Source: Amphiura filiformis
Lineage: Eukaryota > Echinodermata > Ophiuroidea > Amphilepidida > Amphiuridae
Length of the DNA stretch: 64,000 bases
Assembly: GCF_039555335.1 (NCBI RefSeq)
Contig: NC_092628.1
Span: 78,804,713 to 78,868,712, forward strand
Reading direction: 5' to 3'
The notes beneath the pieces were generated by a model that was given only the letters and a program-made list of their open reading frames with translations, searched no databases and was not told the DNA's origin. Positions 53,701 to 59,370 of this stretch are shown here, piece by piece (the stretch's first letter is position 1; the number at the start of each line of letters is the position of its first letter). A program made the translations under genes and the position numbers.

Positions 53701-56700
53701 AGCGAAGCAGCACGGAAGAAGTAGGATATAGTCGCTGTCAACACAGCGCACGTCAAGTTTCATGAGAAGAACAACATTTGAACGCCATAAAAGTACAGTT
53801 ATTCATTAAAATGCTTATTATACAGTACAGTAGTAGTTTTTCACATATAATTTGCATTGTTCACGTAATGTATCAACTTAATGGAGAGAAAAACATCGGA
53901 CTCGCACGTGTGAAATAGGTGCAGAATTCGGCGTACTTGATTTAACCAACTTGCGTGTGACTTCGTCAATGTTTACAAATAGCAGAAAAAGCAAAAAGTT
54001 GTGGGGTCAAGAATTTTCAGTATAAAGGGTGCCTCAGTAAAAAGCGTGGGGGTCAGGAATTTTCAGTATAAAGGGTGCCTCAATAAAAAGGGTGGGGGTA
54101 AAATAAAAAGGGTGGGAGTCAAACCCCACTGCCGAGTATGTACTATTGTAGATTCATAACCTCATTAATAAACGCGATGTGTGCGATCCAATTACATTTA
54201 GTTATTTGTGACAACGCGAACGCAAATCGAGGTCATTAATATCTCACAATTGACCGCAAAATGCGTATTTGTTCCAATGTCGCACACAATTGACCGGCGT
54301 TATGCGTGTTGTTGTCGCGTCGAACAAACTGCGCGAGCTGGCTGCCGATTTGGATTATGCGCTACCATATTTGCACAGATTGTGATACGCACTTTTGTTA
54401 TTGGTCGTCATGTTTTAGCCTGATCGATTTTGGGAAAGGGAAGATGTAAAAATCATCTATTTTTATAAACTTTTGAGCAACATTTTGTGTTATTTTGTAA
54501 GGTGAAGAGATTAAAGTGACGGTTATGAATGAGGTTAATAACTGCGCATCGGTTATTTGGAGAGCATTGTGAAAAATCTAAACATTTTGCTTTGGACCTT
54601 GGAATATCCTCGGGCTACGCCCCTCGGATATTCCTCGGTTCCAAAGGCAAAATGTTTAGATTTTTCACAATGCCTCCAAATAACCGATCGCAGTTATTAA
54701 CCTCTAAATAATGTATTTAGTTTGTTTTCGATGTTGAGCTTTTAACTTTACAAGGTTGATATTTTGAAATTTCTGTCAAGGAAATAACCTATTAAGATAT
54801 GATACAGAATTGAACATCAACATTCCTTGATCTCAAAAATCTTTTAGGTTAACCATTCTATTTCAGTGGTTTGTAACCTTCATTTTTTTTCTCTTCTTGT
54901 AGATGGAGTTGGAGCATTGGCAACAGGCATTGAATGTGTTGAGTCAAGGAGTTGTTGACAATATCAATAATGTACTACTGTTTGTTGATGGCGGCTGGAT
55001 GGTAGACCAAAGAACTGTAAGTACAATGAGTCATTTGAGCTATCCTATCAGCCATCTATATCAGCTCTATTTATTGCACCAGATGTTGTGTCAAATTTTA
55101 GATTGAAGTCCATTAGCCATGCTTGAATTATAGGTTAATAAATGCGTATCACATGTTGGGAGTGAAATTGTACAAAATAATGTACGCATACTGAGATGTT
55201 GATGCATCTAATGCACAAGCCCCAAAGGGGGAGGGCATTAAACCCATCAACATCTTAGTACATTTCTCAAGCAAAAATCCTTTGATGTTTGCTACTTTTA
55301 TAACAACTTGTCATTAAAAATGTTGGGAAATGCAAGTAAATATAAATGCATCCACCCGCAAGAAATATGGCGCGTACAAAAGCACTGCGCGTACCAAGCG
55401 CCCGTACAATTATACAATACTTATGCACAGTTAGTAATTTACTAACATTTGCTCTTGATTGGTTCTCACTATCTAGGAATGTATGAAATGTCTCCAATAT
55501 ATACTTATTAAAACAAATCATTAATCATCAGTTGTCAGCTCACTGGAAAGGATTTTCTGGCAGCAGATGGTTCATGTTCATCTAAACCTATCTGTAAGTC
55601 TCAACCCCATCCTAACTTATCAATAGGATTTGTATGCTACAGTTACTTTGGGTTGGAACTTATGATGGGGCTAAAGAACATACAATGCACCGTAAATGCA
55701 CCCCTACGTTCAAAGCTTGAAATGTCAAAAAAATTTAATAGATTTTTATCAAAGAAGAACCAATTCTGTCGGTCCGTGCCACGTCACTTCCGGTTGATGA
55801 TGCGACTCACGGTCGAGTGAAAACATTCGATTTTTGTTGATGATTTCTGTCATTGGTGTTATGTAAATTTCGATCGCAAATAGTCAGTGGAATCAAACAA
55901 CCGTTTCTAAGTCTTCAGAGTGGAAGAAACTTACTTGATTTACCGCTTATATACTGACAAACTTAAAATTAAATTCAATGGTCGAGTGTCGCTTTTCTCC
56001 GAAATTGAGGGTCACTCCAGCAACATCGCTATGTAGCCTCCTTCACAGCCGGTTTCTGTTGTTCACAACAAACCGTGAGCCACATACAGTTTGGGCCCGA
56101 GACTAGAGATAGCCCGGATGTCCGACCGACAGAATTAGTACTGACTATTTCTTTTTGTATTTGTTGATGTTAATAGGATGGTGAGGTGGATGAGTCAAGA
56201 CAGGAACAACTAGAAGGCCTACGTCAACTCTGTATCCCTATGTTATGTGTGATACTACACACAGTGCTTCATACCACAGGACGATATAGAGAGTGTGTGG
56301 CATTAGCCGATACAATAGCATCAGAACAATATGAATTATACAAGGTAAGTTTACTTAAAGAGGAAGCCCCGCCAGAGCAGTTCTTCTGAGGTGAACCAAA
56401 CCTGCCTGGTTATCGAATTAATCAGTGACAAGGTTATCTCTGAATTTGACAGGTGCTAATTGTAGTTTTAATGTTATTGCATCAATTAGCACCTGTCAAA
56501 TTCAGGAGATAACCTTGTCACTGATTAATTTGATAACCAGGCAGGTTTTGTTTCCCCCCAGAAGAACTGCTTTGATGGGGCTTACTCTTTAGTATCTATT
56601 GATAACTCTGTATCTCCATGTTACGTGTGATACTACACAGGGTGCTACATACCATAGGAAGATATAGAGAACGTGTGACATTAGCTGATACAACAGGATC

Positions 56701-57053
56701 AGAACAGGTTGAATTAAAATACAAGGAAAGTTTACTTCATATCCAGTGACAACTCTGTATCCCTATGCTGTGTGTGATAGTACATACAATGCTGCATACT
56801 AGAGTATGAGGAGAATCATTGTTTACCATAATTATAGGCCTTGTTTATGGCACTCACCAAGGAAATACACAAAAGAACATAACACATACCCACTATTTGA
56901 GTAATGTAATGAACTAACTCTGTTTTCTTGACCTTTGACCTGTAGGTGTTCAGTCGCGCAGAGCTTCAAGAGTTGCTTGGCAAAATGCGAGAGTCATCCC
57001 TACATCTTCTGGACCAAGACCTGGACCCCTTGGGATATGAGATATCATCATGA
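23625..57053 (+). CDS. NUP107: Nucleoporin NUP107, complete coding sequence in 24 exons
   Basis: NUP107 is a scaffold subunit of the Y (NUP107-160) complex of the nuclear pore, which also acts at kinetochores in mitosis. Coding exons are 23625-23759, 28655-28737, 29659-29756, 31566-31643, 31827-31921, 32601-32775, 33334-33490, 34151-34286, 34977-35137, 35936-36062, 36501-36654, 37410-37555, 38198-38343, 43472-43590, 43718-43875, 44320-44416, 45746-45799, 47031-47137, 47745-47847, 48726-48886, 50512-50640, 54903-55016, 56177-56344 and 56946-57053. They total 3009 bp (1002 residues; human 925). The first 220 residues are Ser/Thr/Pro-rich and look disordered, with several TP sites. The alpha-solenoid follows, with hallmark blocks [20 protein letters not shown] (about 435-455), [18 protein letters not shown] (about 479), [24 protein letters not shown] (about 751), [12 protein letters not shown] (about 898) and LDPLGYEI before the stop. 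The start ATG has A at -3 and G at +4. The exon 3/4 junction is the only uncertain joint. Confidence 0.95.
24051..24243. repeat. Near-perfect 70-bp hairpin in NUP107 intron 1
   Basis: The arms 24051-24120 and 24174-24243 differ at one base by my reading, with a 53-base spacer. The arms start ATTCGCTACTTGCACGG. No other copy was seen in the window and no clear target duplication, so it may be a young MITE or a local inverted duplication. Confidence 0.85.
25500..25860. other. NUP107 intron 1, nothing recognised
   Basis: AT-rich with a G10 run near 25500. No gene, TIR or RNA recognised. Confidence 0.4.
25960..26700 (+). pseudogene. LINE (L2/CR1-type) 3' end with (ATT)n tail
   Basis: Reading frame from about 25975: [18 protein letters not shown], then [33 protein letters not shown] and [17 protein letters not shown], with a stop at 26408. 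This is the C-terminus of L2/CR1-type ORF2. The 3' UTR ends in ATGGCGCATTATAAATG followed by (ATT)n, the usual L2-like tail. 5'-truncated, so inactive. Confidence 0.88.
26701..28654. other. NUP107 intron 1, right part
   Basis: It has a 60-bp direct repeat: AACAGGGCGAGTCGGTAGGC begins near 28160 and again near 28478, each followed by similar sequence up to ACTTGGTTTGG. Overlapping ORFs on both strands at 27310-27770 do not match a family I know. Confidence 0.5.
28655..28737 (+). CDS. NUP107: NUP107 exon 2
   Basis: 83 bp after a long T-rich tract and ttag. It encodes [18 protein letters not shown] and DRQRERRAL, ending in phase 2. It is not repeated in the second gene copy at the right end. 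Confidence 0.8.
28755..29105. mobile_element. TTAA-flanked fold-back MITE, GGGGGTACTACACCCC family
   Basis: GGGGGTACTACACCCCTG and its inverse CAGGGGTGTAGTACCCCC lie exactly between TTAA at 28751-28754 and 29106-29109. Inner TATTATAGGGGCAAGGAC matches the MITE at 6197-6607. It starts 17 bp after the exon 2 donor. Confidence 0.9.
29659..29756 (+). CDS. NUP107: NUP107 exon 3
   Basis: It follows cttttcag and reads [19 protein letters not shown]. The 3' end is uncertain: AAAT|gtatcc at 29756 keeps the frame with exon 4, and ACAA|gtagag further upstream would also do so. The exon is repeated with one silent change at 61658-61755. A TA-flanked fold-back element begins 35 bp downstream. Confidence 0.7.
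29792..30422. mobile_element. TA-flanked element with long (>200 bp) terminal inverted repeats, in NUP107 copy 1 only
   Basis: AACTCAACCAATAAAGTATC at the left is matched by GATACTTTATTGGTTGAGTT at the right, with TA at 29790-29791 and 30423-30424. The arms stay paired for over 200 bp, up to AGCCAAATGCG near 30010 and CGCATTTGGCT near 30200. The equivalent site in the second copy (about 61780) lacks it. Short interior, no transposase. Confidence 0.88.
30700..31200. repeat. Tandem array of ~105-bp units with GAGGTCAAATTA words (copy 1)
   Basis: Four to five diverged units, each with GTCATCTGAGGTCAAATTA, AAAACTGT, CTTGGTGGGTACAG and CATTTAGAGCCAAA. It is repeated in the second gene copy at 61975-62390 with one unit fewer. 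Confidence 0.85.
31566..31643 (+). CDS. NUP107: NUP107 exon 4
   Basis: It encodes [20 protein letters not shown] and LKHSS, ending T|gtaagt. The acceptor may be ctgcag (start 31566) or the earlier ccaag (start 31560), which would add two residues; both keep frame. Repeated at 62741-62818. Confidence 0.75.
31827..31921 (+). CDS. NUP107: NUP107 exon 5
   Basis: It encodes [20 protein letters not shown] and [11 protein letters not shown], phase 0 at the donor. Three TP dipeptides make it a candidate for mitotic kinase phosphorylation, as known for the NUP107 N-terminus in vertebrates. The copy at 63002-63096 is identical. Confidence 0.9.
32601..32775 (+). CDS. NUP107: NUP107 exon 6
   Basis: It encodes [20 protein letters not shown] through [15 protein letters not shown]. 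The last block matches the LREDDPGEA segment where the human protein enters its helical domain. Ends in phase 1 (GCAG|gtgag). Repeated at 63794-63968 with four protein-level differences across the copy. Confidence 0.92.
32801..32950 (+). mobile_element. tRNA-derived SINE
   Basis: GGTGGCCTAATGGTTAGGGC resembles an A box and GGGGGTTCAAACCCC a B box, about 40 bases apart as in a tRNA. The GTCGTTGGGCAAGACACTT word follows in the SINE body. It starts 25 bp after the exon 6 donor. It is not a functional tRNA: the acceptor stem does not close cleanly. Confidence 0.7.
33334..33490 (+). CDS. NUP107: NUP107 exon 7
   Basis: It encodes [17 protein letters not shown] and [28 protein letters not shown] is a conserved block at this point in animal NUP107. 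Confidence 0.95.
34151..34286 (+). CDS. NUP107: NUP107 exon 8
   Basis: It encodes [20 protein letters not shown], equivalent to the human QQEMVTWRLLASLYRDR block. Good gcttcag acceptor, phase 0 at the gtaatc donor. Confidence 0.95.
34977..35137 (+). CDS. NUP107: NUP107 exon 9
   Basis: It encodes [20 protein letters not shown] and [23 protein letters not shown] is a near-invariant solenoid helix. Ends TG|gtaag, phase 2. Confidence 0.96.
35936..36062 (+). CDS. NUP107: NUP107 exon 10
   Basis: It completes the Trp and reads [11 protein letters not shown], then [20 protein letters not shown], matching [20 protein letters not shown] in human. Phase 0. Confidence 0.96.
36094..36131. repeat. Short perfect palindrome in NUP107 intron 10
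   Basis: TTTGGTTTACTATACAT and its inverse ATGTATAGTAAACCAAA are separated by at most one base. Only one copy was seen in the window. Confidence 0.8.
36501..36654 (+). CDS. NUP107: NUP107 exon 11
   Basis: It encodes [18 protein letters not shown] and [20 protein letters not shown], the strongest family signature, then [10 protein letters not shown]. Phase 1 at the donor. Confidence 0.97.
37410..37555 (+). CDS. NUP107: NUP107 exon 12
   Basis: It encodes [20 protein letters not shown] and [15 protein letters not shown], both near-invariant in the family. Phase 0 at gtaagc. Confidence 0.97.
38198..38343 (+). CDS. NUP107: NUP107 exon 13
   Basis: It encodes [20 protein letters not shown] and then charged sequence ending YQEK plus CA, phase 2. 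The following intron is 5.1 kb and packed with nested elements. Confidence 0.95.
40360..41083. mobile_element. TTAA-flanked MITE, CCCATTCAGTGA family, second level of the nest
   Basis: AGACCCATTCAGTGAT on the left and ATCACTGAATGGGCCTT on the right, with TTAA at 40356-40359 and 41084-41087. Without the hAT-like insert it is about 350 bp, the same size as the copy at 1971-2317. Confidence 0.85.
40506..40878. mobile_element. hAT-like MITE, CAGTGGCGTAGCT ends, inner level of the nest
   Basis: CAGTGGCGTAGCTG at the left and CAGCTACGCCACTG at the right. The 8-bp duplication GTTGAAGC is exact at 40498-40505 and 40879-40886. The inside has GGGCCCCCGCCCCCTGG-type words and (GA)n and (CT)n runs. No transposase. 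Confidence 0.92.
41986..43285. mobile_element. TIR element with CTGTCACACTAC ends and internal 100-bp tandem repeats
   Basis: CTGTCACACTAC near 41986 is inverted as GTAGTGTGACAG ending 43285. The left 80 bp (GGTCTTCCGTACAAGAAACG) recur internally near 42430. Three units of about 100 bp lie at 42895-43194, each with CGGACGTTGAACGATCG and ACGCCTGCAGGATTATTAGC. NUP107 intron 13. Confidence 0.82.
42895..43194. repeat. Three tandem ~100-bp units
   Basis: Units begin near 42895, 42994 and 43095 at GTCATTT(A/G)TCGGACG and differ at only a few positions, so the expansion is recent. The units make overlapping ORFs that are not real genes. Confidence 0.92.
43472..43590 (+). CDS. NUP107: NUP107 exon 14
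   Basis: It encodes [20 protein letters not shown] and [14 protein letters not shown], matching the human LEKVFEELQA and IVQKFLILGDID blocks. Phase 1. Confidence 0.93.
43718..43875 (+). CDS. NUP107: NUP107 exon 15
   Basis: It encodes [34 protein letters not shown] and IMEAYVK. The RFM-HL-LF-R-LGLQTKEE pattern of the family is clear. Phase 0. Confidence 0.96.
44320..44416 (+). CDS. NUP107: NUP107 exon 16
   Basis: It encodes [20 protein letters not shown] and [12 protein letters not shown]. Phase 1. The next intron carries a TA-flanked TIR element. Confidence 0.94.
44548..45575. mobile_element. TA-flanked Tc1/mariner-like TIR element, non-coding
   Basis: CAGGGTGTCCCAGAAAAAAT and ATTTTTTCTGGGACACCCTG between TA at 44546-44547 and 45576-45577. 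Subterminal parts also pair (CGAAGAAATTAACGATTAC and TAATCGCTCATTTCTTCG). Termini resemble the element at 6633-7619 for the first 14 bases. NUP107 intron 16. Confidence 0.88.
45746..45799 (+). CDS. NUP107: NUP107 exon 17 (54 bp)
   Basis: Small exon encoding [17 protein letters not shown], equivalent to EFEQRHHCLELAKEA in human. It lies between tgcag and gtatgt; phase 1 to phase 1. Confidence 0.93.
46207..46921 (+). mobile_element. tRNA-derived SINE split by a hAT-like element
   Basis: The head AGTTAGCTCAATCGATAAGG (A box) and GCAGGTTCGAACCCTGG (B box) span 46209-46279. The body resumes after the insertion at 46619 and ends with GCGCACTATAAATCACTGTG and a T-rich tail. NUP107 intron 17, plus orientation. 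Confidence 0.82.
46305..46618. mobile_element. hAT-like MITE inside the SINE
   Basis: CAGTGGCGTAGAT and ATCTACGCCTATG ends; the 8-bp duplication GAATTGAG is exact at 46297-46304 and 46619-46626. Same terminal family as 40506-40878. Confidence 0.92.
47031..47137 (+). CDS. NUP107: NUP107 exon 18
   Basis: It encodes [18 protein letters not shown] and then [11 protein letters not shown], matching [18 protein letters not shown]. Phase 0. Confidence 0.96.
47454..47518. repeat. Hairpin in NUP107 intron 18
   Basis: ACTCACTTTGCTACGTTGCG and CGCAACATAGCAAAGTGAGT form a stem, with a smaller inner stem at GTCCGAAAGCATCGGAC. Confidence 0.75.
47745..47847 (+). CDS. NUP107: NUP107 exon 19
   Basis: It encodes [20 protein letters not shown] and [14 protein letters not shown], the C-terminal solenoid signature. 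Phase 1. Confidence 0.97.
48726..48886 (+). CDS. NUP107: NUP107 exon 20
   Basis: It encodes [20 protein letters not shown] and [16 protein letters not shown]. This is the region that contacts NUP133 in solved vertebrate structures, close to the C-terminus (established for the family). Phase 0. Confidence 0.96.
49619..50271. mobile_element. TTAA-flanked fold-back MITE, GGACAGTATTT family
   Basis: TTAA at 49615-49618 and 50272-50275. The halves pair through CACATCAGACATATCGAATT, AAAGTGTATGTAG and TTTGACCTTTCGTATTGAAG. Related copies at 16255-16865 and, degraded, at about 58900-59365. NUP107 intron 20. Confidence 0.85.
50512..50640 (+). CDS. NUP107: NUP107 exon 21
   Basis: It encodes [20 protein letters not shown] and [20 protein letters not shown] and the FTEKVAHEHKEK-like end match the family. 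Phase 0. Confidence 0.95.
50761..50820 (+). mobile_element. tRNA-like SINE remnant
   Basis: TTGGTAGAGCATC looks like an A box and GGGTTCAAATCCCTA a B box. Short and without a clear body. Confidence 0.45.
50964..54137. mobile_element. 3.2-kb TIR element with ACTCGGCAGT ends and an internal minisatellite
   Basis: ACTCGGCAGT at the left and ACTGCCGAGT at the right. Near each end the motif AAAAAGCGTGGGG or AAAAAGGGTGGGGG recurs several times. The interior holds 300-500 bp direct repeats (TTTTATTTGGAAATTGCTTT at about 51950 and 52840) and the GGCTATACATAG array. No transposase seen. NUP107 intron 21. Confidence 0.7.
52225..53396. repeat. GGCTATACATAGCTATGCAT minisatellite in three blocks
   Basis: A 20-base unit that is nearly its own inverse (CATAGCTATGCATGGCTATA) repeats many times in blocks 52225-52455, 52623-52800 and 53105-53396. 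The blocks are separated by copies of a spacer with GACAAGCAAAAGGTACAAAT and GGTAGCCCTGTATACATAG, giving a higher-order repeat. Confidence 0.93.
54531..54704. mobile_element. Fold-back MITE, GAGGTTAATAACTGCG family
   Basis: GAGGTTAATAACTGCG and CGCAGTTATTAACCTC are the ends of a palindrome nearly 80 bp per arm (GAAAAATCTAAACATTTTGC paired with GCAAAATGTTTAGATTTTTC). It ends 198 bp before exon 22. Confidence 0.88.
54903..55016 (+). CDS. NUP107: NUP107 exon 22
   Basis: It encodes [13 protein letters not shown] and [31 protein letters not shown] is invariant. Phase 0. Confidence 0.96.
55753..56133. mobile_element. TIR element with AATTCTGTCGGTC ends
   Basis: AATTCTGTCGGTC on the left and GACCGACAGAATT on the right, about 380 bp, with CTCACGGTCGAG and related words inside. 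It lies 44 bp before exon 23. Confidence 0.7.
56177..56344 (+). CDS. NUP107: NUP107 exon 23
   Basis: It encodes [20 protein letters not shown] and [20 protein letters not shown], matching [23 protein letters not shown] in human. A MITE starts 11 bp into the next intron, and two decayed copies of this exon follow it. Confidence 0.96.
56356..56591. mobile_element. Fold-back MITE, TAAAGAGGAA family, beside the exon 23 donor
   Basis: TAAAGAGGAAGCCC and GGGCTTACTCTTTA ends; the body is a near-perfect palindrome around TTAATGTTATTGCATCAA. Same family as 10021-10252. It begins 11 bp after the exon 23/intron border. Confidence 0.9.
56601..56736 (+). pseudogene. Decayed copy A of NUP107 exon 23
   Basis: It aligns to exon 23 from AACTCTGTATC to its end and on into the donor region. 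It reads [20 protein letters not shown] and [14 protein letters not shown], still open, but has a TAA directly upstream and the donor GT has become GA (caaggaaagt). It cannot be spliced as the original exon is. Confidence 0.88.
56750..56806 (+). pseudogene. Decayed copy B of NUP107 exon 23 (partial)
   Basis: It reads [17 protein letters not shown], then an early TGA. Closer in sequence to the real exon than copy A, but only about 51 bp remain. Confidence 0.85.
56946..57053 (+). CDS. NUP107: NUP107 exon 24, with stop codon
   Basis: It encodes [35 protein letters not shown] and TGA. The human end is [22 protein letters not shown] possible polyadenylation signal AATAAA lies at 57195-57200. Confidence 0.97.
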   Translation: MFSRAELQELLGKMRESSLHLLDQDLDPLGYEISS

Positions 57054-57194
57054 GTCATCTTTGTAATATGAACTGTGTATGAAAGGCCCAAAGCTGTACT
57101 CTGTCTGCTTGAGTCGTTGCAGTCATCAACAACTTGAGTTTTACAAGAGTGATTTAGGCTTATATACTGTATTGTTTGTAATAGTTACACATCT

Positions 57195-57200
57195 AATAAA
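57195..57200 (+). promoter_or_regulatory. Candidate polyadenylation signal of NUP107
   Basis: AATAAA 142 bp after the stop codon, the first such hexamer downstream. The mRNA end cannot be seen directly. Confidence 0.45.
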
Positions 57201-57356
57201 TGCCTTGCTATTTATTGTTTCAATGAAATTGTGGCTACAATGCATAAAATTCCATGCAAAGTGAGTATGGTGTAAAATGGTGTAATTTTCAAGAAATTGG
57301 TTCAAGAAACAGATGGATACCTCAAAGTTTCATTTGGGATAACAAGTAGTGTAAAC

Positions 57357-57842
57357 TGGGTCATATCTTAAAATCCTCTCCATAAAATTGAACCAAAATT
57401 GCACACATGGTTACTTCAATACTCTACTCTAAACACTGGTCAGTAACCAAACAGTTGTCCAACTGACACAACAGCAAAATGCACTGACATTGAACAGCTT
57501 CCTGGACCACATTCACAGCCCAATAATTGGCACCCAACACAAGAAATCTCTGAGTAAGCGGAAAAGGTGTGGAAATTATCACTCGTGTAAGGATCTTGTA
57601 CGCATTTTCACAGATTTCTTTTGTTGGGTGACATGATTAACCGGCTTATGAAGTCAATGTAAAGATTGAAATGTTGAAGACAATAACTGGTCGCAACTTT
57701 CAGGTTCAAATTATGATAAATAAGTTTTGTATTAATAGCATGTATAGTTTGTATGTATTATCATTCCAGAGTAGAGTATTGAAGTAATCCTGTGTGTAAT
57801 TTTGGTTCATTTTTATGGACAGGATTTTAAGATATGACCTTT
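57357..57842. repeat. Inverted repeat downstream of NUP107
   Basis: GTCATATCTTAAAATCCT near 57360 is inverted as AGGATTTTAAGATATGAC near 57822, with AATTTTGGTTCA and TGAACCAAAATT also paired. The 57645-57770 part (GATTGAAATGTTGAAGACAA) recurs directly at 58076-58195. Confidence 0.8.
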
Positions 57843-58354
57843 ACAGTTTATTTACAATAAAGTAACAGGAAATAATTGACAGGTTAAACAGGGCATGTGA
57901 ACGAACTGGAAAAGAACATTGACTGAAGTGAAATTTGAAACAAAGTTTATGTTCTATTACACCAAAACAGCAAGATAATGATCAGCTTAGCTATAATTGT
58001 TATGCAAAACAATAAATCTTTCAAAACAAATTAGGTCCATCTGTTTGATGGATTTCATATCATGATTAACCAGCTTATGAAGCCAATGTAAAGATTGAAA
58101 TGTTGAAGACAATAACTGGTCACAACTTTCAAATTATGAGAAATAAGTTTTGTATTAATAGCATGTATAGTTTGTATGTATTATCATTCCAAGAATGATA
58201 TCTAAATGTTGAAACAGGTCTTGTCTTGGACAAATAAAGTCAAGAAAAAGTCAATTATTTTTATGTGTAGTATGTCAGTGTGTGCAATTGTATGGAATTC
58301 TGGCAGTGTGGACAGTAGGCCTGCTCGATTATTAAATATTGTTGGTCTTTATCA

Positions 58355-58752
58355 AGGGCGTCAATTCTGGCGAAGGGATATCCCCCCATTTTTCAAGGGG
58401 GCACAATATGAAATGCCCCTGCCCCCCCCCCACCCACACACCCCCACCCCTCCACACATTTTGGCAACTAATCCAAGCACAAGGTTTGATTCCAAGCAAG
58501 CACAAAATTATAGTCGGTTTTTGAAATATGCACAAAATGGCTTCAATGGGGACTTCATTTTGAACATATTTCTAATTTTGAGGGGCACATCACCCTTCAG
58601 ACGCCACCTGTTGTGTCGTCCAAGTCGCATTTTGAAGTCCTGCTAAAATTGAGGCATCTGAGGGTGGGCACCAAAGTCCACTTTAACGACCCCCCACACA
58701 CACACACACCCACACACAAACTTTTTAAGACTGATTGACGACCCTGGGTCCT
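58355..58752. mobile_element. Possible hAT-like element, C-rich
   Basis: AAGGGCGTCAAT at the left and ATTGACGACCCT at the right are imperfect inverted ends. No target duplication could be read with certainty. Confidence 0.4.
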
Positions 58753-58879
58753 TCTGTAAAAGTAGGCAAAAGGGTATTGGTCTTTCTCTTGTGTTTCTGA
58801 AGTTTCTAAATGTTGGAGTCATTTTGGAGAAAACTTGTTATCTCCATCATGTTCTTTATCTTCATTGTCGACTAATACA

Positions 58880-59370
58880 TTAATTAATTAATCTTGATCC
58901 TTAATCATATATTATTGTTAAAAAATGACATTTTTCACATTTAACAGTCCTTGCAGTAAACTTTATAAATCTAATTCTCTAGTGTATATAGCTGGAAGGA
59001 AAAGCCGACTGCCATCATATGAAAAATTGGACCTTTAGTATTGAAGATATGCATGAAGTTTCCCAAAAGGCATCAAATTTGTAGGTATTTTGGGAAACTT
59101 AATGTATAACATCAATAGGAAAGGTAAAAATTTGCATGTAATGATGGTCGGCTTTTTATATCTTTGAGGACAGTCAAATGTCAAAAATGTTGATTTTTAA
59201 GAATTTGACATAAAAATTTGTATTATATCGCGAATTTCGAAAAATCAGAATTATTTAATATCATCAGGACATTCCTCGTATCCAGAATGCAATTTTATGT
59301 GACTGATGTGCAGTGTGCTCTCAGGTCCCACAAAAAATAGTGTGCAAAGGTGGGTGACCGACCCCTTAAC
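58880..59370. mobile_element. Degraded MITE, GGACAGTATTT family
   Basis: It shares ACAGTCCTTGCAGTAAACTT, AAAAGCCGAC and TATTGAAGATATGCAT with the MITE at 49619-50271, with about one quarter of bases changed. Confidence 0.7.

Noticed and set aside
58206..58646. 146-residue plus-strand ORF
   Set aside because: Pro/His-rich segment comes from a C-rich simple repeat in a probable MITE. No homologous block recognised.
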